Shown here piece by piece: positions 1 through 5,752 of a stretch of DNA of 5,752 nt. Both the position numbers and the translations under genes were made by a program. Every line of letters starts with the position of its first letter. Positions within the stretch are counted from its first letter, which is position 1. The DNA is taken from contig DMUE01000231.1 in NCBI GenBank assembly GCA_003476465.1, positions 1 to 5,752 on the forward strand, given 5' to 3'. Under the pieces are notes generated by a model. The model worked only from the letters and a program-made list of their open reading frames with translations. It had not been told where the DNA came from and made no database searches. The stretch comes from Microbacterium sp. (lineage in GTDB: Bacteria; Actinomycetota; Actinomycetes; Actinomycetales; Microbacteriaceae).

Positions 1-2802
1 CTGCCCAGTGATGCCGAGCCGAACCTGGTCTCCGGGAGCACCGCCGACATCCCGGTGATCTTCATGACTGCCTCGTCCGCCGACCAAGACCTGCCGGCGC
101 TGTCCGCGACGCTCAGCGACACGGTGGTTCCCCGCCTAGAGGGAATCGAAGGCGTGCGCTCGGCTTCGGTGTCCGGCGGCGCAGTGCAGCGCGTCGTGAT
201 CACCCCTGATCAAGCCGCTGTCGCGGCGAGCGGACTGAGCGTGCAGGCGATCTCCCAGACGCTGCAGGCGAACGGCATGACGCTGCCGCTCGGTTCGGTG
301 CGGGACAACGGTGCACTGGTTCCCGTACAAGGGGGCACGCCGGTCTTGTCCACCGACGACATCGCCGCGCTGCCCCTGCCGAGTGAAACGCAGCGCGGTG
401 GCGTCGTGACTGTTGGCGATGTCGCGACCGTCGACCTGGTCACAGAGGAGCAGACCTCGATAACGCGCATGAACGGCGAAGAAGCCCTGTCGATCTCGAT
501 CACCGCAAATCAGGGGGGCGATGTCGTCGCAATCTCGCACGACGTCACGGCCGCGGTCACCGAGCTGAGCGACGGGGTCCCCGGGCTCGAGCTGACGATC
601 GTGTTCGATCAGGCACCATTCATCGAAGAGTCGATCGAACACCTCGCCATCGAGGGTCTGCTGGGACTGCTGTTCGCGATCATCGTGATCCTCGTCTTCC
701 TGCTTTCCGTGCGCGCGACGGTGGTCACGGCGATCTCCATCCCGCTGTCGGTCCTGGTCACCTTCATCGGACTGAACCTCGGTGGCTACTCGCTGAACAT
801 GCTGACGCTGGGAGCGCTGACGATAGCGATCGGACGCGTGGTGGACGACTCGATCGTCGTCATCGAGAACATCAAGAGACACCTCTCATACGGGGAGGAG
901 AAGGTGCACGCGATCCTCGCGGGCGTGCGCGAGGTGGCCGGGGCAATCACATCCTCGACGCTCACGACGGTGGCCGTGTTTCTGCCGATCGCCCTGGTCG
1001 GCGGCCTGGTCGGAGAGCTGTTCGCTCCATTCGCACTGACCGTGACGATCGCAATGCTCTCGTCGCTGCTGGTCGCGCTCACGATCGTGCCGGTGCTGTC
1101 GTACTGGTTCCTGCGCCAGCCGAAGGACGTCGGCGACCCCGAGACGGTGCGCGCCGCGGCTGAGGAGAAGGAGCACAAGTCTTGGCTGCAGCGCGGCTAC
1201 AAGCCGATCCTTCGAGGCACCCAGAAACATCCGGTCATCACGCTCGTCGCCTCCGGCCTGCTGCTGGTGATCACGGTGTCCCTCGTGCCGCTGCTGAAGG
1301 TCGACTTTCTGGGCAGCACGGGCCAGAACATGATCATGGTCTCTCAAACGTTCCCGGCAGGGTCCGACCTCGAAACGATCTCCGAGGGCACACGCGACGT
1401 CGAGGACGCCCTGCTAGAGATCGACGGCACCGAGGACGTCATGCTCATGGCCGGCTCGGGCGGCGGCGCCGCAGGGGACTTCTCGGCCCTGCTCGGCGGT
1501 GGCGGGGGCACGGCCACCTTCATCGTGAACACCGACCCCGACGCAGACCAGACGGCGTTGAAGGACGAGGTGCGCGCACAGCTCGCGCGGATCGACGGGC
1601 CGGGCGAGTTGAGCGTGTCGGATCCCGCCGCGATGTCTGGCGGCTTCGGTGGCTCGGTGGATGTCGTGGTCAGCGCCGAGAATGAGGCCGATCTGGCCGC
1701 AGCGGCCGACGAGGTCTACGCTGCCCTGGAGAACACTCCCGACGCGACGGAGGTCGCCAGCGACCTAGCGCCGGCACAGCCCATCGTCCAGATCGCGGTC
1801 GACCGCGCCGTCGCGATCGAGAACGGATTCACTGAAATCCAGTTGCTCGGTTTGGTGGGCAGCATCCTGTCACCGCAGAGCGTGGGCAACGTAATGATCG
1901 ACGATGAGGAGTACAACATCTTCATCGATGCTGCTCCGGCGCCGCAGACCGTAGACGAGCTCGCAGCGATGCTCATCCCCACCGCCGCCGGCATCATGCC
2001 GCTGACGGATCTCGCAACCGTCGAAGAGGTCACCGTCCCGACCTCCGTCACCCGCGAGGAGGGCAACCTCATCGCGACAATCTCGGTGACTCCCGCCGAA
2101 GGCCAACTCGGTGTTGTGACGAGCGAAGTGGAAGAGCGCATTCAGGACATCGACTTGCCGTCCGGCACGGCGGCCGAAGTCGGCGGTCTCGCCCAGACAC
2201 AGCAGGAATCGTTCCAGCAGCTCGGCCTGGCGATGCTCATTGCGATCGCCATCGTTTTCCTCCTCCTGGTCGCGACGTTCCGCTCGCTCGTGCAGCCGCT
2301 CATCCTTCTGGTGTCGATCCCGTTCGCCGCGACCGGGGCGATCGCGCTGCTGCTCATCACCGGACGCCCGCTGGGCATCCCCGCGCTCATCGGCATGCTG
2401 ATGCTGATCGGCATCGTCGTCACGAACGCCATCGTGCTCATCGATCTGGTCAACCAATACCGCAAGCAGGGTCAAACCGTGCGCGATGCTGTCTTCAACG
2501 GGGCCCGCCAGCGACTGCGCCCGATCTTGATGACCGCGCTCGCGACGATCTTCGCCCTGATCCCAATGGCGCTGGGAGTCACCGGCTCAAGCGGGTTCAT
2601 CAGCCAGGATCTCGCGATCGTCGTGATCGGTGGGCTCATCTCCTCCACCGCGCTGACACTCATCCTGGTTCCGGTGCTCTACCTGATATTCGAGCAAGGG
2701 CGGGAGCGGGCGAGGGCGAAGCGAAATACCGATCAGACCGCTACAGACGGGGATCGAGACGATCTGTACCCGGCGACCCCCGGCGAAGCGCACAGCCGCT
2801 AG
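1..2802 (+). CDS. RND-family efflux transporter permease (AcrB/SwrC-like), 5' partial
   Basis: This is an inner-membrane, proton-driven multidrug or amphiphile exporter of the HAE/AcrB superfamily. The frame is open from base 1, so the first available GTG at 55 is internal; 933 residues are visible against roughly 1,030-1,070 for the family, so TM1 and the first porter subdomain are missing. Hydrophobic helices by window codon: TM2 221-237, TM3 241-260, TM4 267-290, TM5 316-336, TM6 346-368, TM7 412-432, TM8 741-760, TM9 766-786, TM10 795-817, TM11 842-860, TM12 871-897. The long extracytoplasmic loop between TM7 and TM8 is the second porter/docking half. TM4 carries the proton-relay pair D282-D283 in IGRVVDDSIVVIEN. 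TM10 reads GIVVTNAIVLID, with Thr808 where AcrB has Lys940, as in Gram-positive SwrC-like members. A glycine-rich loop lies at codons 485-503. The C-terminal tail is hydrophilic and cytosolic. Substrate cannot be read from sequence. It ends with TAG and is convergent with the SDR gene. Confidence 0.95.
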   Translation: MPSDAEPNLVSGSTADIPVIFMTASSADQDLPALSATLSDTVVPRLEGIEGVRSASVSGGAVQRVVITPDQAAVAASGLSVQAISQTLQANGMTLPLGSVRDNGALVPVQGGTPVLSTDDIAALPLPSETQRGGVVTVGDVATVDLVTEEQTSITRMNGEEALSISITANQGGDVVAISHDVTAAVTELSDGVPGLELTIVFDQAPFIEESIEHLAIEGLLGLLFAIIVILVFLLSVRATVVTAISIPLSVLVTFIGLNLGGYSLNMLTLGALTIAIGRVVDDSIVVIENIKRHLSYGEEKVHAILAGVREVAGAITSSTLTTVAVFLPIALVGGLVGELFAPFALTVTIAMLSSLLVALTIVPVLSYWFLRQPKDVGDPETVRAAAEEKEHKSWLQRGYKPILRGTQKHPVITLVASGLLLVITVSLVPLLKVDFLGSTGQNMIMVSQTFPAGSDLETISEGTRDVEDALLEIDGTEDVMLMAGSGGGAAGDFSALLGGGGGTATFIVNTDPDADQTALKDEVRAQLARIDGPGELSVSDPAAMSGGFGGSVDVVVSAENEADLAAAADEVYAALENTPDATEVASDLAPAQPIVQIAVDRAVAIENGFTEIQLLGLVGSILSPQSVGNVMIDDEEYNIFIDAAPAPQTVDELAAMLIPTAAGIMPLTDLATVEEVTVPTSVTREEGNLIATISVTPAEGQLGVVTSEVEERIQDIDLPSGTAAEVGGLAQTQQESFQQLGLAMLIAIAIVFLLLVATFRSLVQPLILLVSIPFAATGAIALLLITGRPLGIPALIGMLMLIGIVVTNAIVLIDLVNQYRKQGQTVRDAVFNGARQRLRPILMTALATIFALIPMALGVTGSSGFISQDLAIVVIGGLISSTALTLILVPVLYLIFEQGRERARAKRNTDQTATDGDRDDLYPATPGEAHSR

Positions 2803-2804
2803 AC

Positions 2805-2861
2805 CGCGGGGCCCCGCGAGGGCGCCCACGGAAGCATTCATGTGTGCGCGACGTGGGCGCC
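2805..2861. terminator. Probable bidirectional terminator between convergent genes
   Basis: Immediately after the RND stop codon there is a perfect 14-bp GC palindrome (CGCGGGGCCCCGCG, 2805-2818). It is followed by a perfect 10-bp inverted repeat, GGCGCCCACG at 2821-2830 and CGTGGGCGCC at 2852-2861, with a 21-base loop. Neither side has a run of T, which is usual for actinobacterial hairpin terminators. Its place between two converging stop codons (2802 and 2908) suits termination of both transcripts. The function is inferred; the repeats are seen directly. Confidence 0.65.
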
Positions 2862-2907
2862 GACGGGGCGGGACGAGCGTCGTTTTCCGCGTGGCTTCGC
2901 CGGCCGG

Positions 2908-3747
2908 TCAGAGAATCGGCTTTCCGCCCGTGACCGCGATCCGGGCGCCGGAGACGTAACTCGCCTCATCCGACGCGAGCATCACGTACACGGGTGCCAG
3001 TTCGGCGGGTTGCGCGGGACGGCCCAGCGGAACCTGCTGCCCGAAGCTCTCCACCTTCTCCTCGGGCATCGTCGAGGGGATCAGCGGGGTCCAGACCGGT
3101 CCCGGGGCGACACTGTTCGCGCGGATGCCGCGTTCGGCGAGCAGCTGCGCGAGCGAGGCCGTCATGTTCGCGATAGCCGCCTTGGTCGCGGCGTACGGCA
3201 GCAGAGTCGGCGAGGGCTGGTCGGAGTTGACCGAAGACGAACCGATGATCGATGCCCCCGGCTTCAGGTGCGGGAGGGCTGCTTTGACGAGGTGGAAGTA
3301 GGCGCTGACGTTTGTCGCCCAGGTGTGGTCCCACTCGTCGTCCGTCACTTCTTCGAGCGTCGGGTGATCCATTTGGAACGCCGCGTTACTCACGAGGATG
3401 TCGAGCCGCCCGAACTCCTCGACCGTGGTGGCGACGATCTCCCGGCAATGAGCGGGCTCGGCGATGTCGCCCGGTAGAAGGATCGCCCGGCGGCCAGCAC
3501 CCTCGACGAATTCCTGAGCCTCCCGCGCGTCGGTGTGCTCGTCGAGATAGCTGATCGCGACATCCGCTCCTTCACGGGAGAATGCGAGCGCGACGGCCTT
3601 GCCGATCCCGCTGTCCCCTCCGGTGATCAGCGCGACCTTGCCGTCGAGTCGACCCGATCCGCGGTAGCTCGATTCGCCGTAGTCCGGCTTCGGGTCCATC
3701 TCCTGATCGGTTCCGGGTACCGGCTGTTGCTGGGCTGGCTGGTTCAT
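2908..3747 (-). CDS. SDR family NAD(P)-dependent oxidoreductase, general-stress-protein-39 (YdaD/YghA) type
   Basis: This is a complete cytosolic short-chain dehydrogenase/reductase of 279 residues. The start ATG at 3747 was chosen because AGGAGGT (3753-3759) lies 5 bases upstream of it; an in-frame upstream ATG (3765) and GTG (3888) lack such a site. A hydrophilic tail of about 33 residues, with PGTDQEMDPKPDYGESSYRG, precedes the Rossmann fold; this extension is typical of the subfamily. Motifs: TGGDSGIG at 42-49 (cofactor binding), D94 in the adenine-side GDI motif, NAA 121-123, N146, and the catalytic triad S172, Y185 and K189 (YAATK), with the usual 13-residue Ser-Tyr spacing. The C-terminus has SYVSGARIAVTGG, the conserved end of the fold. 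The substrate is unknown; relatives include Bacillus YdaD, a sigma-B-dependent stress protein. It lies downstream of the Mn-catalase gene on the same strand, 282 bp away and beyond a hairpin, so it probably has its own promoter. Confidence 0.93.
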   Translation of the reverse strand: MNQPAQQQPVPGTDQEMDPKPDYGESSYRGSGRLDGKVALITGGDSGIGKAVALAFSREGADVAISYLDEHTDAREAQEFVEGAGRRAILLPGDIAEPAHCREIVATTVEEFGRLDILVSNAAFQMDHPTLEEVTDDEWDHTWATNVSAYFHLVKAALPHLKPGASIIGSSSVNSDQPSPTLLPYAATKAAIANMTASLAQLLAERGIRANSVAPGPVWTPLIPSTMPEEKVESFGQQVPLGRPAQPAELAPVYVMLASDEASYVSGARIAVTGGKPIL

Positions 3748-3752
3748 GGGAT

Positions 3753-3759
3753 ACCTCCT
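3753..3759 (-). promoter_or_regulatory. Ribosome binding site deciding the SDR start
   Basis: The minus strand reads AGGAGGT, then ATCCC, then ATG (3747). This near-perfect Shine-Dalgarno with a 5-base spacer selects the 3747 start and argues against the 47-codon in-frame upstream extension. Confidence 0.85.
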
Positions 3760-3882
3760 GCTCATCTGGTTGAGACTTCGACTCCAGCGCCGCTCGGCCG
3801 CTCGAGCAGCGGGCTTGACATTCCCGGTGCTGCCGCATAGGCATCGGGACGGTCTCGTCGAAGTGCTGTGGGGGTGCGGGAT

Positions 3883-3899
3883 CGGCACGACGTGTGCCG
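3883..3899. repeat. 17-bp inverted repeat upstream of SDR gene, possible operator
   Basis: CGGCAC-GACGT-GTGCCG is a perfect 6-bp dyad with a 5-base centre, about 136 bp upstream of the SDR start codon. The size and symmetry suit a dimeric repressor site or a small RNA hairpin. No regulator gene is visible in the window, so the role is only a suggestion. Confidence 0.3.
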
Positions 3900-3975
3900 G
3901 TTTGAGGCACTCGGCGAAGCGGTTGACGAATGTCGTGACCGCGTGTGCGCCCGCCCGGGAACCACGATGACCGCA

Positions 3976-4018
3976 GCGGCGAGGGGCCGGACGCGGAGTT
4001 CCCCCGTCCCCTCGCCGC
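3976..4018 (-). terminator. Hairpin terminator of the Mn-catalase gene
   Basis: A perfect 11-bp inverted repeat, GCGGCGAGGGG at 3976-3986 and CCCCTCGCCGC at 4008-4018, surrounds a 21-base loop. It starts 11 bases past the catalase stop codon (TAA at 4032-4030). There is no T-tract on the exit side, as often in high-GC Gram-positives. It should separate the catalase transcript from the SDR gene downstream, although read-through cannot be excluded. Confidence 0.75.
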
Positions 4019-4029
4019 GGTCGGCCGGC

Positions 4030-4911
4030 TTACTTATCGCTGAGCTTGTCCTTGATGACGCCGGTCGCCTTGTCGATGAGGTTCGGCTTGGCATCCGTGC
4101 CGAACAGGCGCGGGTCGGGCTGGGTGGGCGGAGGCATCGGAATGCTCCGCTCGGGGCCATCGAGGTAGGTGAACTCGCCCTTTCCATCGGGGGTCGGTCC
4201 CGAGGCCCAGGAACCCTCGGATGCGGCAGCGCCGTCCGAGAAGTTGATGTACTGGTAGCTCGCCTCCCGGTGCTCTTGTGAGAGCGGGAAGTTGATCGGC
4301 ACGGGCAGGTCCTCGACGCCCTCGTCACGCAGTTCCTGGGCGGCCCTGATCCACTGGTTCTGATGCATGGTGTCGCGCGCGAGGAGGAACGACAGCAGAC
4401 TTCGGACTCCCTGGTCGTCCGTCATGTTGTAGAGGCGAGCCACCTGGAGCCTGCCCTGCATCTCGGCATTGGCGTTGGCGGTGAAATCGGCCAACAAGTT
4501 GCCGCTCGCCGTGATGTAGGAGCCCTGCCACGGGTTTCCGTTGCTGTCGACAGGTCGAGCGCCGGCGCCGGCGACGATTGCGTGCTGCACGTCCATGCCT
4601 CCCATGACGGCCCCGAGCACCGGGTCGGACGCGGCGGCGGCCTGGGACTGCTCGACCGGCGCCTTCTCGAGTAGCTGCGCGATCATGATCGCGAGCATCT
4701 CGACGTGCCCGAACTCCTCCGCCCCGATGCCGTACAGCAGATCGCGGTACTTGCCGGGGATATGCGCGTTCCACGCCTGGAAGCCGTATTGCATGGCCAC
4801 GGTGATCTCGCCGTACTGTCCGCCGAGCACCTCCTGCAATCGACGCGCGAACACTGCGTCCGGCTTGGCTGGGCTGGCGGAGAACTGCGTCTCCTGCTTG
4901 TGAAAGAACAT
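4030..4911 (-). CDS. Manganese catalase (non-haem, dimanganese)
   Basis: This enzyme decomposes hydrogen peroxide to water and oxygen at a binuclear Mn centre held in a four-helix, ferritin-like bundle; it is cytosolic and usually hexameric. The 293-residue product starts MFFHKQETQF. I chose ATG 4911 because GAGAGGTG sits a few bases upstream; a GTG at 4917 and ATGs at 4926 and 4935 are alternatives. All five expected ligands are present: E35 (QYGEITV), E66 and H69 (AEEFGHVEM), E150 (NANAEMQGR) and H183 (DTMHQNQW). These match Lactobacillus plantarum catalase E35, E66, H69, E148 and H181 with a 2-residue shift late on. The length agrees with the family. The C-terminus has a proline-rich stretch (SIPMPPPTQPDPRLFGT) followed by a charged helix-like tail ending KDKLSDK, as in many Bacillus and actinobacterial members. 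It is transcribed away from the small gene at 5159 and ends at its own hairpin. Confidence 0.96.
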   Translation of the reverse strand: MFFHKQETQFSASPAKPDAVFARRLQEVLGGQYGEITVAMQYGFQAWNAHIPGKYRDLLYGIGAEEFGHVEMLAIMIAQLLEKAPVEQSQAAAASDPVLGAVMGGMDVQHAIVAGAGARPVDSNGNPWQGSYITASGNLLADFTANANAEMQGRLQVARLYNMTDDQGVRSLLSFLLARDTMHQNQWIRAAQELRDEGVEDLPVPINFPLSQEHREASYQYINFSDGAAASEGSWASGPTPDGKGEFTYLDGPERSIPMPPPTQPDPRLFGTDAKPNLIDKATGVIKDKLSDK

Positions 4912-4932
4912 CGACACACCTCTCATTTGCGT

Positions 4933-4955
4933 CACGCCGCCATCCGGTCGGCGTG
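4933..4955. repeat. Inverted repeat in the catalase 5' leader
   Basis: CACGCCG (4933-4939) and CGGCGTG (4949-4955) form a perfect 7-bp stem with a 9-base loop, about 20 bp upstream of the catalase start codon. It could be a leader hairpin near the ribosome site or an operator. The symmetry is seen directly; the role is unknown. Confidence 0.3.
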
Positions 4956-4960
4956 GGGAA

Positions 4961-4989
4961 ACGCTAAGAGTCGCCCGGCGGCTCCGTAA
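4961..4989 (-). promoter_or_regulatory. Weak candidate promoter of the Mn-catalase gene
   Basis: Read on the minus strand, TTACGG (4989-4984), a 17-base spacer and TAGCGT (4966-4961) give a -10 of the actinobacterial TANNNT type with correct spacing, but a poor -35. Transcription would begin about 40 bases before the start codon. Only suggestive; a stress sigma-factor promoter could equally be used. Confidence 0.25.
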
Positions 4990-5003
4990 CGGGGCTACCC
5001 GTT
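4988..5003. repeat. 16-bp inverted repeat at the candidate catalase promoter, possible operator
   Basis: AACGGG-GCTA-CCCGTT is a perfect 6-bp dyad with a 4-base centre, 77 bp upstream of the catalase start. It abuts the outer edge of the candidate -35 element. This position would suit an activator or repressor site. No cognate regulator is visible in the window. Confidence 0.3.
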
Positions 5004-5123
5004 CGCATCCTGCACGCGTATGCTCCGCTGGTCCATCCCGCCCCTGTCGGTCCGCAAAGAGAGCGACGCGATGCCAGGGGTCACGCGGGCACTACGCCGC
5101 TCTTCATCCGAATGTCAATGGAG

Positions 5124-5159
5124 GTGACGACGGTAAACCATGGCCCTATCGTCCCGGTA
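5124..5159 (+). promoter_or_regulatory. Candidate leaderless promoter of the small gene at 5159
   Basis: GTGACG at 5124-5129 matches TTGACR in five of six positions, counting G as R. It is followed by a 17-base spacer and TATCGT at 5147-5152, a TANNNT-type -10. The expected start of transcription, 7 bases after the -10, is 5159, the A of the ATG. There is no Shine-Dalgarno just before this ATG, which fits leaderless translation, common in actinobacteria. The spacing is seen directly; promoter function is inferred. Confidence 0.5.
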
Positions 5160-5497
5160 TGAAACACGTGACGTTCGGGGAGAAGTCCCTCCTCATGGGA
5201 GACGATGCGGCGGACACGCTGCTGGAATACGCCCGCCTGGTGGCGGACAACGACCGGGCCGATACGGTCACCTTGCACGCGGTGAGCCCCGACGGCAACA
5301 CCGTCGAGGCCTCATTCCTCTTGGATACCTCAACCATCCTCATGGTCGAATCCACCAACTCCAACATGGAACCGCCGGACAACAGCGAGATGCTCGCCGA
5401 CCTCCGCGACCGCATCGACGCCGTGACCCGACCGGTCGTTGCGAAGGAGGACTCCGACTGGACGGGCCTGGACTACGACCTGCCCGACGTCACCTAA
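5159..5497 (+). CDS. Small acidic protein of unknown function
   Basis: The product is 112 residues, cytosolic by appearance, with no signal peptide or membrane helix. I do not recognise a named family, though the N-terminus MKHVTFGEKSLLMGDDAAD resembles conserved hypothetical proteins I associate with Microbacteriaceae (from memory, not a search). Residues about 14-31 look like an amphipathic helix (DDAADTLLEYARLVADND). Residues 37-65 alternate polar and hydrophobic as in beta-strands (TVTLHAVSPDGNTVEASFLL). A polar loop (STNSNMEPPDNSEM) precedes a second helix at about 76-90, then an acidic tail ending YDLPDVT. No catalytic motif or metal cluster is apparent. No in-frame start exists shortly upstream of ATG 5159; a GGAGGTGA at 5120-5127 is too far (31 bases) and more likely overlaps a -35 box. 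It is divergent from the catalase and ends against the converging CBS gene with no terminator between. Confidence 0.8.
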   Translation: MKHVTFGEKSLLMGDDAADTLLEYARLVADNDRADTVTLHAVSPDGNTVEASFLLDTSTILMVESTNSNMEPPDNSEMLADLRDRIDAVTRPVVAKEDSDWTGLDYDLPDVT

Positions 5498-5752
5498 GTT
5501 GCGCGGGCTGATGATGCCGACCAGGTCGTGCCCGTCGATGACGGGGAGCCTACGCACCTGGTGGTCCTGCATCACACGCAGGGCTTCGCGAACATCGTCG
5601 TCGGCACCGATCGTCACCGGCTTGCCCTCAGCGAGCGAGCCCGCCGTGGTCGTCTTCGGGTCGCCACCCTCAGCAATGCACTTCATTACGATGTCACGGT
5701 CGGTGAGCATCCCCTTGAGGAGCTTGTCGTTGCCGCAAATCGGTAGCGCCCC
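5330..5752 (-). CDS. CBS-domain protein, 5' partial, with abnormal C-terminus
   Basis: The reading frame enters from the right edge and runs to TGA at 5332-5330; its start is outside. The first visible residues (GALPICGND, then GMLTDRDIV) are the end of the first CBS domain. The second CBS domain follows: AGSLAEGKPVTIGADDDV, EALRVMQDHQVRRLPVID and GHDLVGIIS. Such stand-alone CBS pairs of about 140 residues bind adenine nucleotides and are thought to sense energy state or stress. After GIIS (codon at 5509-5507) the family normally continues with something like QADVARNL and a short final helix. Here it reads PRNLGDV and then runs about 56 codons antisense to the small gene, including a rare TTA leucine that is the complement of that gene's TAA. 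The region 5330-5497 is therefore doubtful as coding. The genuine part is 5498-5752; the protein may be truncated, fused or a pseudogene. Confidence 0.75.
   Translation of the reverse strand, partial: GALPICGNDKLLKGMLTDRDIVMKCIAEGGDPKTTTAGSLAEGKPVTIGADDDVREALRVMQDHQVRRLPVIDGHDLVGIISPRNLGDVGQVVVQARPVGVLLRNDRSGHGVDAVAEVGEHLAVVRRFHVGVGGFDHEDG

Larger units (their letters stand above)
3748..3975. other. Intergenic region upstream of the SDR gene, no supported gene
   Basis: Several frames are open here on the minus strand, but none has a ribosome site, a recognisable domain or a convincing composition. The SDR frame itself stays open upstream to at least the GTG at 3888, giving a Pro-, Ser- and Arg-rich peptide that looks like untranslated leader. 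I found no clear -35/-10 pair on the minus strand. The one notable element is the inverted repeat at 3883-3899, listed separately. Confidence 0.5.

Noticed and set aside
136..882. Long minus-strand frames inside the RND gene
   Set aside because: They are Arg/Asp/Gln-rich shadows of a clearly coding high-GC plus-strand frame, with no domain signal.
2842..3477. 211-codon plus-strand frame opposite the SDR gene
   Set aside because: It is antisense to conserved SDR motifs and has the Arg/Gly/Val composition expected of an antisense shadow.
3815..3843. TTGACA at 3815 with a 17-base spacer on the plus strand, looking like a -35 box
   Set aside because: The -10 position reads TAGGCA, a poor match, and nothing downstream on the plus strand is a credible gene.
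3748..3888. In-frame N-terminal extension of the SDR from a GTG at 3888
   Set aside because: The strong AGGAGGT at 3753-3759 sits right before ATG 3747, family members begin near this point, and the extension is low-complexity Pro/Ser/Arg sequence with no ribosome site.
4990..5001. GGGTA on the minus strand as a stress-sigma (sigma-B-like) -10 for the catalase
   Set aside because: No GTTT-like -35 is present at 14-16 bases upstream, and the bases are part of the inverted repeat at 4988-5003.
5140..5511. 123-codon plus-strand frame starting at ATG 5140 with GGAGGTGA upstream
   Set aside because: The product is Arg-, Gly- and Pro-rich nonsense typical of a +1 shadow of a high-GC gene; the 5159 frame gives a protein-like sequence.

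Overview
The window looks like chromosomal DNA from a high-GC actinobacterium. GC-rich codon third positions, a Gram-positive (SwrC-like) RND transporter, weakly U-tailed terminator hairpins and an apparently leaderless gene all point that way. I favour Microbacteriaceae (Microbacterium-like), but this is inference from protein flavour and was not tested by a search.

Layout: (1) Positions 1-2802, plus strand: the 3' nine-tenths of an AcrB/SwrC-type RND efflux permease whose start lies outside the window. (2) 2803-2907: a short convergent gap with a GC palindrome and a perfect 10-bp stem-loop, a likely bidirectional terminator. (3) 2908-3747, minus: an intact 279-residue short-chain dehydrogenase of the general-stress-protein-39 (YdaD/YghA) type. 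(4) 3748-4029: no convincing gene; it holds a 17-bp inverted repeat and the terminator hairpin of the next gene. (5) 4030-4911, minus: an intact manganese (non-haem) catalase with all five metal ligands present. (6) 4912-5158: a divergent regulatory region with two small inverted repeats, a weak catalase promoter candidate and a well-spaced leaderless promoter for the next gene. (7) 5159-5497, plus: a conserved-looking small acidic protein of unknown function. (8) 5330/5498-5752, minus: the C-terminal part of a CBS-domain protein entering from the right edge. Its second CBS domain loses family resemblance exactly where it meets the end of the small gene.

The right half reads as a general or oxidative stress neighbourhood: peroxide removal by Mn-catalase, an SDR of a stress-linked subfamily and a CBS nucleotide-sensing module. 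The RND pump on the left is convergent with it and probably independent. I see no mobile element, CRISPR array, tRNA, rRNA or clearly new multi-gene system. The most useful leads are the leaderless promoter at 5124-5159 and the damaged or overlapping 3' end of the CBS gene near 5498.
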